This document shows positions 13,901 through 29,000 of a stretch of 64,000 nucleotides of DNA, in pieces. Each line of letters begins with the position of its first letter. The first letter of the stretch is position 1. Source of the DNA: Pycnopodia helianthoides (Eukaryota > Echinodermata > Asteroidea > Forcipulatida > Asteriidae); contig CM063243.1 of the NCBI GenBank assembly GCA_032158295.1, positions 13,608,931 through 13,672,930 on the forward strand, in the 5' to 3' direction. A program made the translations under genes and the position numbers. The notes under the pieces are model-generated. The model did no database searches. It was given only the letters and a program-made list of their open reading frames with translations, and was not told where the DNA came from.

Positions 13901-16900
13901 TCAATTTTTTTTTTGGAATTGTTTTGACGCCCTCCACCCCCCCCCCCCCCGCCCCCGGCCAGATAAGTTGTTCCAAAACAGAACAGCGGGAAGTTGGAAA
14001 GATCTGGAACCATAGAGCTTTGTTTTAAAAATCTGGAGGAGTCCAAAGAGATTTGTGGGTAGAGTACAGGTTTCTAGTTGGTTTGTACTCCTGAACCAAA
14101 CTTTGAAGATAAACAGAGGGCCGTACCATGCCATGGATACACCGTTCCTTCCTCCACACCGATCCTATTAATTTAAATGAACCAATCTGTTTTTCGATAT
14201 ATACATACCACCCAATAGAGTGTCATAATATGTTTTGACTTCATCAAGAAAGCCCATCACCCTTGTTTGTTTTTGAACAAAAACATAACGTTGATGTTTA
14301 CAATTTTTTTTTGAAACAAACATAAAGTTGATCATTTTCAACAGTCCACTATAGTGATCGACTCCATTATTTTAACACAAGTATAAGCTACAGCCAGAAT
14401 TGAGATAAAAATGTGCCGACTCATAGTAACAAACATAGCGTCTCCACGCTGCACCTGCCAAAATGATTCACGCACACAAAAAAAAACCTCTCGTCTCCAC
14501 TCCTCAAAAATTGCACCTTAAATAGAGTCACAAATGTCTTGATCTTTTTGGGTGGGACAACAACAATGTGCCAGAGGGGGGGGGGTGACTCCATGGTAAC
14601 ATGAGGGATCTGAAGAGGAAGCCTGGCATCACCACTAGCCACTAATAATACCACAGTGACCACAATGAATAATCGTTGACTACCCTCTCATATCCTGAGC
14701 TTGAGGCGTCAAGGCCATGGCCAAATGTGGGATTTCGTCCAAATTGAAACCAAAGTACTGGGGGGGGATCCGAGCCAACAATGAAGTCATGGAAATCAAA
14801 ATGTAGTTTGTTTGTATAATGTATGTTTGTTTAACACACACACACACACTACCGGGCAGTTGGGGGCCATTCAGATAATCAGTATTTAAATGTGCCGATC
14901 TTTTTTTCTCGAAATTGTGTTGGGTTGGGTAAAAAGAAATAACTGAAAATCGAAGTTCAGTTTTCAATTCGAATGACAGAGGAACTTGTGTGTGCAGTGC
15001 CATGTGTTAACAGTCAACCTTGTTTTGCTAGCTGACCATCACCCTTGATGGGGAGATGGTATGGATTGTCCCTTCTGTACAAAGTTGCATGCTGGGATGC
15101 CAGGGAAAAGCCATTGAAAACTCCTGAGCTGGGAGAGCATCGATCTCAAAAAATCGACATCATTTGAGGTATTACTTTGTTCTTCAGTGTATAGGGTCAT
15201 ATCAAATAGTCTGTCACTATTTAAAAATCAAAATTTTGTGTTGTCGGGTGGGTCTAAACAATTTCAGAAAAAAAGATTAACATTTTTAAACAATGGTTAC
15301 TCTGAATGGCCCCCTTACATCATCGGTGCTGACAACCACTACAATGCATGCCAGATATTTATACTGGCCCCCTTCAAGTGTAACTAAGAGGGAAGGGGAA
15401 CAACCCCCCCCCACCCAATTGATACAATATATGATGCTACAATGTATATATTTTTTACACTCAAGTCAGATCATCTTATAAAAAATAGCAAACGAAAACT
15501 AGTTTTGATTGGACAGAAATGCCTCCCTAGAAAAAATGGTTCACTTCTTGTGTAACCCTAAAATTTTACCCTAGTTTTGGCACTGGTCAAATATTTATAG
15601 ATTTTATTTTCAAATTACAAAGATTCTACTATTAGACTTGATTTACCGCCCCCCCCCCCACCTTAGTCTGGTATAAAGCAAAACTGTTTTATACTTGGCT
15701 ACTTTTTTGTGCTTATAGAGCTGCTTAAGCACAGAAAGTAGCTAAGCACTACAAAATTATGCTTACCAGAATAAGGTTACCAGCCAAACTACCATTATCA
15801 CATGTACAATTTGGGACTGGTCTCCTGCTCATTTCTGCTTAGCAGGCAATTGTTAAGCAATATTTTCTGCTTAAGCAGCTCTATGAAATTGGGCCCTGGT
15901 AATTAGGTGTGTTTACAGTAGAACACAAAAATACACTATAAGTAACTGTACTTTTTTATATAATGCTAATAATAGAGTGAGGCCTGACAGACAGCCACAG
16001 ATGCTGCAGATACACACTTCATCAAACTAATTGTTGTACAAGCCATACGCTATCGTACACTGAAGTAAACGCTCTAAAGTAAAGATAACCCCAACAGGGT
16101 ATCCAATGCTTGATCCTCCAAGCATTTCAGGAGTCAGGTATGAGAAAGATGCATTCCAGTCTATAACACAGTTTATGCCAGCCGCTTGGCCTTGACTACA
16201 AGTTGTCAAATTGTATGAAATTACAAGAGGGTTGCAGCCTGTATGACAGAGGAGGACGGCATTGCACTTTGGGGGCAGAGGGACCCAATTGATCTCTGGC
16301 CGGGGTCAGTCTGGGGGTAGTGAGAGGGTGTTGAGCTGACCACATGCAATTGTCATCTTCTTTTAGATAAATCAATTTCTTAAAATAGAAGCGATTTCAT
16401 GATGGAGGTCGACTGACCAGTTCCTTTAAAACAGTTTTCATTTTCATTCTTTTATATTCCTAGCAGCATCACGGGCCGATTAAATCCGCCCGATGTTCGT
16501 AACAATGTTCGCAGCGCCGATTAAATCTGTCCTTATTGCAATGCACTTGTGTAGGATACAACACATAACTCGGCCCTAAAATGACCTTTGTGAAAGTTCT
16601 AGCAGTGACCAAAATAAAGCTTGGGAAGTTAGCTTTGCAACTTGTGTCTGCCTTGACTGCAGTCTATGGTGCTAGAATTTTTATTGGCAAAAACAAACAA
16701 ACCCCAAAACAAAAAAAGTAACTTACAGCTTAGAATTCCTGACATGACACGTAATATTTACAGGGCACTGCTAGAGTTAAAGATTCATTACATTCCAAGT
16801 GACAAAATAGTTTGGAAATCATTTTTGGAAGTGGGATTAAACAAATGACAGCTCATTCAAGTACAACTGACGTTAGAAGAAGCCACAACCATACTGACAA

Positions 16901-17056
16901 ATATATCTCCAGATGAAATATCTGCAAGCTCAATGACAATATGCTTCATTAACTTTCCATACTTATCCTGTACTTAATTACGCCTTTTCAAACAACTATT
17001 TATCTCCTGACTTCCAATCTAACGTTGTCCTTGATTTTGATACTGTGGAAATAAAC

Positions 17057-17089
<33 letters not shown>

Positions 17090-20000
17090 AAATCAAAACA
17101 AAAAGTGTTCTTTCAAATTTTGTAAAACCATATAACTTTGACGATCACATGCAACTGGTATTAAGTTTTTTTACCCAAAAAACCATGAGCACCCTGACTG
17201 ATGGAATTCACAAATCTTGAAAACTTAGCAATTGAAATGTTTTACAGTCTGCCCAAACTGAAGCCAATTCCACACCCTTGATGTAGTGACAAAATACTGT
17301 TATTGTACATGTGGATTAATTTGACAGAAAGTCTTCTTGACAGCAGAATCGTTTGGCTTTGTTCTCCATCCCTGGCTTTGGTCGGGGAGGGATGGGTGTG
17401 GTGGAATGGGAGGGGACGGGAGGGGGGTAGGGGGATTTGCTCGGCCCCATCCTTCCAGGGGGCACTGCCACTCCCATGCATTTAGTCTAATGTCAAGAAT
17501 ACAACCTTCAATTCCTTCTTAGGGTGAGGGAGCAGGGGGGGGGGGAAATCGGGTGCCTGGGTAACATTTTTCTGAGACAACCTGAAGATGTATGGTTTCC
17601 TGTAACATTAAATGCCAAATGTGACATTTCTGTGGTGCAGTTTCTACAGCAGCTGGCTGTAAGAAGGTACCGCTGTCTTTCTCTCTCTCTTTCTCTCTCT
17701 CTCTCCCCCCTATCGCTTGCTCCCAGACGTTTCTCCCTTTTGGCCATCAATCAATTAAGGCTCAAGCTCCCTCCTCCACCCCCCCCCCCCTCGGTAACTG
17801 CACGGAGTCTCTCTCTCGCAATGCCCCCCAGAAATAGATCCATATCTTTAGACCAACCAGTGATGTTCCCCGATAGGTGGTTGTGGCTAGGTGGACAGCC
17901 CGGCTGATTATCAGTGAATCATTGAGGTCATCCAATCCCTCGGTTGCTCTGTCAGGAAGGATGGGGTTGTGGATACATGGTGTTCCACGTCAGCCTGGCT
18001 TGGCCCGGGCAGAAAGCCACTACGGCACACAGTCTGATGATTCCAAAATAAAAACGTTGCCACAATGACGTGTGCAGATCCGGTAAGGTGTTTCCGCAAA
18101 TCCCCTTGTGACGTCACATTGACGTTATATTTCTGGGCCAGACACCAGTTTGGTTTATGCACAATGAGTAAACTGCATTAGTCATATTGGGTATGAAGGT
18201 CCCTAGATCCTATACACCCAGCCCCCCCCCCCTCCTCTATCCCCCCCTTCCCCACCACCCCACCCCTTCACCCTCTTCTCCACAACACCAATATAACCCC
18301 TTTACATGTGATGAACCCGCCTGGTATATCTAGACTTATTGTGCTTTTCCAATGCTCTGATTTCCACAAGCTGATCCATCTGAGACTTCTTTGAAGGTTG
18401 CAAAGATACAACAACAGCAAAACTGGAAAACTAGACACATTCTTGTACTATGCAACACATAAATGTAGACCACAACAATTTGCAAGTGGCAAATTAGGGA
18501 TACACTCACGAATGTTCATTCTTTGCTTTCATACAAACACAAGTGTGCTATCATTTTGTGTCTCAATGTGACCAACATTGAGCAGTGATGACACTCTTCA
18601 GTGGATAAGAATAACCTGTGAATAATGCATACCAGGGACATCACGAATGCTGGATAAATAGGGTCCCATTAGCCCCTTGCGATGTCTCGAATCGTGGAAA
18701 CATTGCTCTCAAATTAGAGCCCTGTTGTCGTCCCTTTTGACGGTAAAGGTTGTGAGAATGATGAATGCGTTGTACTGTGTAAGTGATCTTGTGCCGGTCC
18801 GGAAAGCAGCATGTATCATCCACTAGCATGTAGAGGTAGTGAGACTTGTGTCTCCACAGTCGTAATGAATGACTCTGAGTTTATAAACCAAACTGTTAGT
18901 GGGGGCTGGCTGCCAGCCGCAGTGGGTTTCATGTGCAAATTGGGTCGGTGCTCTTGTGGCCTCCACATCGTCCGAGTGTGGGAGGTTTTGAATCTTGACC
19001 ATGACCTGCGGATGAGGTTTTGCTACCTTGAGTGAGGTACATGTATTTTTAACCATAATGATTGCTTCCCTGCACCTGGGAGTGGGTGGGTTTGTGTGTG
19101 TGTGGTCGACACTGTGTTTAGTCACAGTGTATTAGGGCTGCATAGCCTGAACTCTCACTCTGTGTAGACACACATAATGTACATGTGCAGCACTTGTTCA
19201 AGAGATATCGCATTCAGACACAAAAATACATCAAAATGCTGAACCGTTCTCTAATCCCCAGTATCGTCTGCCAAGTAAATAATGCTTATTTAGCACTTAC
19301 GGGTAACAAATTTTTATAGCAATTGTTTACTTCCCCCCCCCCCCATCCTTCAAAGTCTACAAGTCCCCTCTCTTTGTGCACCTCACCCTGAGCTGAGGTC
19401 AAAACGTGTGTGTGGCATTAACAATGAGCCAACAACTTCACCAGCAACTTTTCCTTGGATGATGCCATGGAGAGAATTCCCCCGGCTGACATGCCCAGAT
19501 GGTGGGGTGATCTATAGTCCAGGCTGCTGTGCATCTGGGTGGGTGAAAGGTGACGGCCAGATCCAGGCGGGCCTAGACGTCTCAATTTCTCCTGAGTGTT
19601 AGGTAAGGAACCTCATTGGTCAAGAAGGATGAAACAGCCGAGGCTGGCAGAGAGAGAGCGGCTTGGCAGTATCACTGCATCTCAAGGCACCTCATAATAT
19701 GGGGAATTATTCGGCAGAGTTTAAAGGCGTTGCACACCTTTGGGTTAAAAGAGCTGCTTAAGCAGAAAATACTGCTTAACAATTGTCCGCTAAGCAGGAA
19801 TGAGCAGGATACCAGTCACAAATTGTACATGTGACATGGTAGTTTGGCCGGTAACCTTATTCTGGTAAGCATAATTTTGTCGAATGAAATTGGGCCCTTT
19901 TTTTTTCAAGCATGCCAGCTTGATAAGAACCCTCAGAAGTGGACTGACACAATCTAAACCCAAGTCGTGACATGTTGTCATTTCAGAATGTGTTCAAGGT

Positions 20001-23000
20001 GTGTTTAAGATATCACTGTCTGTAGTGACTACTCATCTCCCATAGGCGTTTTCATATTTCACAAACAATAAACAAATAGTCATTACTTCAACTACACGGG
20101 ATATTAAACCCCTCCGCAGATTCTATATATTGCCTCCAAGTAAGCATCTTCAGTGCAAATTCAAGCGAACACTTTCCAGACATTAACCACCAGTGAATAA
20201 ACCCCTTTTTAAAGGCTGCAAACAAAGCTTGGTAATTATCAAAGACCGGTATCCTCACCTTGTATGACCTAACATGTACATGAAATGACAAAGCTGTGAA
20301 AGTTTAAGCTCAATCGGTCATTAGAGACACAAGAAAAAAAGGTGAGAAAACCCCCATCACTGTTTTTAACACTTTTTTCAAAGGTCGGATGTCGGACTCG
20401 CGAGACCGAAACTAATTTCTTTTACTCATTTCTCAAAATAGTACAGCGTTTCAGGCACAAACATTTCAAAGGAAGTCTTCCCACCGTGACCGTCTTTATA
20501 CTGGGTAAGTTATGTGCAAATCTGTGAACATTGAAACTGTCAATCTTACCAATGTTATGCACGCCCTTTAAAATCTTGATGCCATAATGTCAGGGGCAAG
20601 AATACAGAGTTTGACAGGGGGAAAGTGCGAGGATGAAGCACTTGAAACTTTGGGCAGGTGAAGATTCTTCCAATTGACCTCCCTGCACTGATGGAGATTT
20701 TCTTCTCTCCTTTTTTTTTTTTTGCCCAAGTCAATTTGAATTATGCCAACTGAGACTTACTGACTGGACTATTATCACAGATGAAAAGAACTACTCCAAG
20801 AAACCAAAGGAAGGTCATTGGCTGGGGTGGATGGCCAGTCAAAGCAACACAGTTCATCTTTGTTTTGTGAAACGGAATCTACAAATTTTGGTGTTGCATT
20901 TGTCAGTTGTCCGAGGCAGTTGCGAAGAGCATCTGCAGATGAGCCCTGTCGAAGCTTGCCTCGCCACAGTCACTACATGTGTACGTACAATGTATGTTAG
21001 TGCATGTACGAAAAGCCATAGGCGTCCAACCCACATTACTTTATATGCAGTTCTTGCACGTGTTTTACTCCTGCTGCATTTGTACATGTACGATGCAGTT
21101 TGTCAACGCATGACTCCTGCTGCGTGGACTGTGGTGAAGCGGGCGCGCTTGCGTAAAAGAACCTTGGACAAGGCTGGTATCTTATGTATTCACAACAAAT
21201 GGTTAATGGCCACCCCATTTCCACCCTAGCAAGCAGAGTGTTTCGCCTCTTAGCCAGGTTTGACAAAGGACTCTGCAAATGTGAGGGTCAAATGAGGAAA
21301 AAATTTCGCCTTTGAACCATCTTGGTCATTGTGGTTGGTTAGCAGTTTGTAACAGCTAATTTCTATTTCTTGTTCAAAAGAAAAAACCCAAAACTGCAAA
21401 TTAAATCTGTAGAAAAATCACACAACTCTACATTTTACAGTCTGCCCAAACTGAAGCCAATTCCACAACCTTGATGTAATGTATAAATTGGCATAGAATA
21501 AAAGCACAAATTTATTCTCAAAAAAGCGAAGATAAGATTTTGTAAGATGCCGAGACCCTAGTTCAGAGCCAACATAAGACCAGAGTTCAGTGGTTATCAA
21601 TCCCTACATAACTATGCACTTGTAGGTTTTTCCCCTCCTGAAACTAAAAAACCCCAAAAACTTGTTCATCACAATGTTCACGGGTTTCTTACAGTCGTTA
21701 AGTGGTACGAAGCAGTGACCACACAACTCCTCATCAGTTTTGCCGCCACAAAGATCAAAATCAGACAATGCGTCGTATCAAATAATAAAGAGCCGGGTAA
21801 TTCCTTTTTCATCGTTTTCTTTGAGCCCACCAACTCTCTCTAAAGTTGAACTAGCCGAATATCCTATGGGGGATACCACCAACCAAATAACACAGCTTAA
21901 CCTGTTCACCATACAGACGTCCACATATTTTTCCCTTCTTTATTTCTTTCACCTCAACTATCCCCAGTGATCTACAACCTGTCCTCTTCCATTTCCACCA
22001 CTCTCCATTCTGCCGGTCCCAGACTAATACAAGTTGTTTTTTTAAAGCATGCAACTGAGGACTATGGTCCGGTCTTATGAAACAGTGCATTAAAGAGTGA
22101 TTTACTCATACCAGAACAACATGTGTAGCAAGGGTCCCTAAGGGAGGGATTGGTGGGTGCAGGGGACAAGAACTTTTGCAAAATTGTCCCAGAGAAAAAC
22201 AGAGCGAGGATTTGAGGGTGGAAACCTCTGAACGATTTAACAGTTCTCCCTCTTTGTTTCCGACTTTAGATTTTTTTTTTATCCCTCCCTCCAGGCCCCA
22301 CTTCTTGAAGTGTACACTTCTCAGCTTCGTCCTAGAGTCTCTCCAACAACCATATGACTGGTTTAGTTGGCTAGCTCTTACATACCGCGGGACGGAAAGT
22401 TACAGTGTATCAGCCACTCAAACCACAACCGGACAAGTGCTTACTCTATGTGACATGCAATCCTAAGGGAGGCAGCCCAGTGCTCACTGTGGCACCAACT
22501 TGCCCAGCTCTCTCAAAGTAAAGAGTTAGAGACCGGAAAGGTTCCTCTAAACCTTTTATTGGGACTTTCAATAGATCTGATCCTCTCTTAAGTCACTAAA
22601 CGGACCACTCCAAGAAAGCGTGTGCAAATTTGGGCATTGATCACCCACATTTGATACATTGGTTTGCAGGCATTGATTGAATGATTCTGGGGAATTAAGA
22701 CACATCCGTTATCATCCAAGACAAAGTCATGGAAACTCAATTAGACCATAAGGAATTTGTGAGGGTCTCGCAACAGTCTTTCAGCAAGAAAGTAACACCC
22801 TAATTGAGAGAAAACACAAAAATCTAACACTCAGGAGAATTCCAACTTCCGTAGTAAATTTCCTCCCCAAAATAAATTAAAGACAACAGGGATTCCCAAG
22901 TGGTTTCAGCAATTAGTGGCAATGTACATGGCTGTGTAAAAACATTGCCTATAGCAGGGCTGCTATGGGATCGGTGCCGACAACAGCACAGAATAGCCTG

Positions 23001-26000
23001 GAGGTCCATCATATCAGGTTTATTCTCTGAGCACAGCCACTGTTTCTCCAGCAAAAGGGCACTTCCAAAAAAATACCAGATTGTGCAAAACAGTCAACCG
23101 GGGCCAACTTTTATGTTTAGGTGGTACATACAAAGTGTGGACCTGAGAAAGAGGTCCGCACAATGTAGGGACTTGAAACACTACATGGGCGTACACATGT
23201 CCACACAGTGTTTTCAACAGTGTTGAAGAATATGTCTTTTCTTAAAGGCAAATTAGCCTATACCTGCTATTCGGTTTTCGGAACCATTCGATTGTTTTAC
23301 TCCTATATAAGCAAAGTTGTATACAATAAAACTAACCTGTGAAAATTTCATTTCAAAAGAAGGTAGTTTTTTTAGATATCGCAGAAAATCTGTCCACTCA
23401 GGAAGATTAATCCGTAATTGGAATACAAAATCTGAGAAACGTTTCATGCATGAAACGTTACTCAGATTGAAATGTTTTTGAATCCCTTTCTCCAAAACCA
23501 CATTCCTTAGAAGGGAATTGTTTCCCAAAATGTATACATTATCAACATCTGCAGTGCTTCTTACCAAGTCAGTTTTTATGGTCATTTATTTTTGGAGTAA
23601 TTACCAAAGGTATACCCCCCCCCTATAAGTGCACAGAACTATAGGGATGTCCACAAAGTGTAATGCAGAGCTGAGTGTGCTACTTAGGCACAACAAAATT
23701 ATGCTTACAAGAACAAGGTTACCAGACAAATTACTGTCACATGTAACATTGTGACTGGTATCCTGCTTTAGTTTTGCAAAGAGAATTGTTGAGCAATATC
23801 TTCTGCTTTAAACAGCACTATGGGCCCAGCAAAGCAAAAGAGGCCATTGCTGTTTTTGACAGATGGGTAACGAGACCAGTCTTGGTCCTCGGTCTTGGGT
23901 CTTGATCATGATCTTCCAGAATTTGGACTCAATCTCAGTTTCAGGAGACACTGCCAAGTCACAGCTCACAGCAGTGGCCTCCTAAATCCGCAACACACCA
24001 GAGCATATACCCAGGCAGGCAGATTCTGCTGTCGTAACTAAATTTCAAATTGTATCTGGCTGGGCAGTTTACTGGAAAATTTGCAAAAACCGTGGAGCTA
24101 CAATGTATAAGGTGGAACAAAATCTGATTCCGGTTCCCACATGACCCATCTAAGAGGCTTCTGGGGCCACTGTATGAGCCTCCAGGTCAAATGAGGGTTA
24201 CTGGGTGAGCCCCTTTGGAGATGCAAAAGTCTCCCAGTTAAAACAAGCCACATATTTCAAGCCAACGTGACAACTTCACATGCGGTTCAAGTCACGCCGG
24301 GCTATTAATACAATCCCGGCACTAATTCCTCCAAACCATAAATGACAACTGGCAATTCCTAGGTGTATTTCTATGTCATGGTTAAAAGCATAAATTTACA
24401 CGGGGTTCTGCGTATTCAGAACTCTGTAGATTAGATTTGCAGTGTGCAGCTGCCACTCTCAAGGTCTTCTGTGAATTAAATTTCGGTGAATTCATCATGT
24501 CAATTTCTTTTATTTTAAAAATGTTTTCCCTTTAGTATTTATTTATAAAAACAATAACTTCATAAGGAGTAGGAAGTGGCAGTTGGGATGGAATGTTCAA
24601 CATTAGTCACTTGAATAGTTACGCCGTATCCGAATTGGTTGCTACGATTACAGCTACAACTGTTGCTGAGGGGGTTGCTAAAGTTGTCCTTAATACTTCA
24701 ACACGAAAATCTAGCCATAGCCGTAGCTGTTCACTGGGCCGTAAGCAATCCTGTATCCATCTCAATTCCTTTGGATTATGCAGCACCGGCACCCAAATTG
24801 GCACACACGCTGCTAATCATTCACATCGACAACCTCAACCTTCGCGGGTACCCTGGGCGATGAGAAGCAATTGTATTGAAGTGTCTTGCCCCGAGACCAT
24901 AAGTGTCACGACTGGGATTCAAACCCCACACTCTGGCAACTCAGAAATCAGAAACTCGAAATACTCTAGACCTCTCAGCCATGACGTACGCTCGTTAGTG
25001 TGCCTGCATGCTAACCGTGGAGCAAATGTCCACGAGTTTTCATTATGCAATTTTAGAGTGACCAGATCGGAAGCACTTGAAAGACTGAGAACTCAATGTT
25101 AAAAATCACTGAAACGCCGTTGTTTGAAGTCTCGGCAACAAAAGGTTAAATGCAAATCAGTGGATTAAATGGTACTCATGAGGAAAGGTTAACAAATTCA
25201 TACCATGCTTGTTAGGTACAGTGCATCTATGATGTTCATTGAGTTAGACTACTACATGATGTTATGGTACATGTATATAAGTACAAGACTGGTATACATG
25301 TACGTGCTCAGTAAGTAACTGTGTACCAGACTAGGGTGCAACTATTCCACAACAACACCATTAGCTACACTAAGTGATGAACTCAATGAAGATCCATGTG
25401 TATACCAGCAGTTACAGAAGACAAAAATGTAGACAATTATATTTGTGAGAATTATGTTCAATGCCTCTCCAATTAATTTGTTAGTAGTATTAGTGATAAT
25501 TATCATCAATGCCTCTCCGTCAATTTGTTTTCTTTAAACATGTTAAATCACTGAAACGCTGCTGTTGTTTAAGTCTCTGCAACAAAGGTTAAATGAAAAT
25601 CAGTGGATTAAATGTGCACTCTTCAGTTCCATTATGGTTTTGAAAAACTTGGAATTCATTGGCTCTTTTGAAAACCAATTGCAATCACTCCCTTTAAGTC
25701 ATCGAATCCTCCAGCGCATACAGAAAAATCTTGCGGCAAACAAAAGTGGTGCAAGACTGACAATGGTGCATGCTACAGTGGGCGGTATAGTTAGTCATTA
25801 GTAGTACATTTTATTCACAGCAAAAAATTTGATGTCTACCTATCTCGCCGCCGGGTGGTTCCCTGCGCACATACGCTGACACTGGTCTGTTCATCGTGAT
25901 CGGGTTACCACCTATGGGTTTCACAGGAAATACACATCGTATCAGCATGACAAGTTGGAGTCGAATAAGAATAGGTTAATCAGACGCTGGTGCTGAAGGG

Positions 26001-29000
26001 CACACACGGGCACTGCCTTCATGGTGTGGCTGAGACCCGGTCATCCCCCCCCCCCCCTTTGTAACCTGTGATACCCCTTCCTTAAAATGAAGACAGTTAC
26101 AAACTAGGGGTTTAAAATGAACAAGAATAATGTACCTCTTCAGGTTCACTCGGTCAACAAGTACACAAGCTTGGATTTAAAGGAACTGGTTAAAAGTTTC
26201 TCAATACCAATCATTTTTTTATTAATTATTGTTATTATTATTATTATTTAGTTATTTTTATTTTTTTATTTATTTATTTTTTTTTTTGGGGGGGGGGGGG
26301 GACACCAGCAAAACAAATATTAAAGATTGGAGACATAATGTCTGACCATTTCAATAGACCTTATGCACATGACGTAATTTGAGTAGGGCGCCCTTCGGCT
26401 AGAGGTCAAAAGAAGGTTACTCATTGGCCGATTCTGTGCGCCGCGCATACTCAGATGTACGATTTCCATTGTGACGTCATCTTTTTACCACTAAGATGAA
26501 TATAAGGTCTATTGTAAAATGTAAGAAATGAAATCGTCTGGACGGACAGCCATACATAGGTATGAACTGATGTATCGCCCTCAACCAGCACTGTTTATGC
26601 ATTCCACTACAGAAAAGAACAACCATATGGGGAGGGGCTGGGGGAGGGGCTGGGGGAGGGGCTGGGGGGAGGGGCTGGGGGAGGGGGCTGGGGAGGGGGG
26701 AGGGGCTGGGGGAGGGGTGGGGGAGGGGCTGGGGGAGGGGCTGGGGGAGGGCTGGGGGAGGGGCTGGGGGAGGGGCGGGGAGGGGCTGGGGGAGGGGCTG
26801 GGGGAGGGGCTGGGGGGGTGGGAGGGGCTGGGGGAGGGGCTGGGGGGGGGAGGGGCTGGGGGAGGGGCTGGGGGAGGGGCTGGGGGAGGGGCTGGGGGAG
26901 GGGCTGGGGGAGGGGCTGGGGGAGGGGCTGGGGAGGGGCTGGGGAGGGCTGGGGGGCTGGGGAGGGGGGGCTGGGGTAGGGGCTGGGGGAGGGCTGGGGG
27001 GGGAGGGGTAGGGTGTTGGTGGACACGACAGATTAATGGTTTGTTATCTCTTGTATAAGACCAGTGGCGTAACTAGACGTTTTCATTTGGCTCAATTAGG
27101 CCCGCTAATCCCCCTCTCCCCCCCCCCCCACCACCCTCTTGTTTGCCAACGTATGGGACTAACAAGAATAACAGAAATTCAACTTCACTTTCTTTTGTAA
27201 GTGCCACTTACATCAAGAGGTGAAAAAAATGTCAAATGAAACTGCAACTTCAATGTTGTATAAAAACAGGAAGCACTGATAATATTTCAAAAACAAAAAC
27301 ATCTTAATTGTGAGGCCAAAAAAATAACACCACATTGCAATGGTGCTAGGACTTCCCCCTCCAAAAAAAAAAACCCAAAATGTTGCAAGAGAGAGAGAGC
27401 CATGGGGTGATAGAAACAAAATCATCCGAGCACCACCCACCGGCTTCAGCCCGACATTTTTCCACATTAGTGAAAACATTTCAGAGAAATCAATGTTGGT
27501 GTACTTTCACAATGACAGTTGCGATCCAATTGACACTGTGCCATGTACAATGTACTCATGACCACTTGAGGAAGGAGTGGTCGTAGTGGTTACATAAGAG
27601 AGACAATACAAGTAACCGTACTGTGTGGTTTCCACAGCCAAGTTCACATCCAGGTTAGACTCCCTCCAAAAACAACCACTTCGGTTCGGTATTCCCCCCA
27701 AAATGCTCTGTCCCTCTGCGTGGTGATTATTTTTCGGAACTTTTTTGGGGGGGGCTTCCGAATTAACAAATTCAGGACGTTCCAAAGTTTTTTCCGGATG
27801 ACAACAAGTGTCCGTCGTATGCCAGTTTAGAACTGGATATAGACGTCAGCCGACTATAAACAAAGAACAAGACACCTTGAGTTGTTTGACTGCCATCTTC
27901 TACCAAAAGTGTCAGTGAAGAACAGTTTATAAACCTCTCCTACCCACATCAAAATTGTATATCAAATCTCACATGATATATACATAAGGTGGGTCTGAAG
28001 AAAGTAGTGACTGTACAATGACCTTAGTGAGCTATTTAAAGGCCATTACACTAGCATCATAGAGAAAGACGAGTACAAGGTTAACAAGTACCAACCTGGG
28101 ACATGTACCCCTTGGTTGTTAAAGTTACAAAAGACACACTCATGTACACACGTTTGTGGACCGACCGGTAAATTAAGGACTTCTCTTTGTTCTCCCATTG
28201 TTTGGACTTGTGTTTTTTGTTTTTTTTCAGCGACATCCCCATTGGTTTTGCACAACGTCCTCACTCTGTCAAAACACCAAGATCCCTTTAACCCCCTATC
28301 CACACAGGCATAAACTGCATTGAGCAGAGACAGGGCCCAACTTCATAGAGCTGCTTAAGCGGAAACATTGCCGAACACTTTTCTGCTGAGCCAGAAATGA
28401 GCAGGAAACCGAAAATGGCACAGGTGTTACATGGTAATATGGCTGGTAACCATATTCTGGTGAGCATTATTTTGTTGTGCTTAGTTACTTTTTGTGCTTT
28501 TATTACACGTTGACTGCCGGTCATATATTCGTAGGGCGTTCCCATTCGCCAAGTGCAGTGCGCATGTGCGCAAACCAAATAGGTACTATAAAAAAAATTG
28601 AACATACACATTCTAAGGATGGATGTCCTCACCACTGCCAGGAAGTGTATGTGTTGCGTGCTTAGTGATGCCAGTGTATTTAAATAACAATACAAAGCCC
28701 TTGCATTCTCTGGCAGAATCCATTACACCTGTTACTACGAATATACTCGTAGGCGGCAGTCAGCGTGATGAAGGCAGCTCTATAAAATTGGGCCAGGACT
28801 TAAAAAGCAAATAGTTACGAGCCCCACAAGAGGTCTTGTAATGGCACAGGGCACTCAGCTTCGATATCCTCTAATTCACATCCCAACCAGGAGCTCAGGA
28901 ACTGAAATCAGTTTCCTCACTCTCCTGGAAGATTCTCGGTACTTGAGGTAATGACGTGACCTTCTCTCTGGGACTTGGTTCAACTAGGAAGTGGGGAGAG

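Noticed and set aside
24593..25102. 169-codon plus-strand frame
   Set aside because: It overlaps a diverged SINE, shows no protein features, and contains box B-type sequence on the other strand.
26528..27058. Gly/Glu-rich plus-strand frame and Pro-rich minus-strand frame
   Set aside because: Both are translations of the GGGGGAGGGGCT array.
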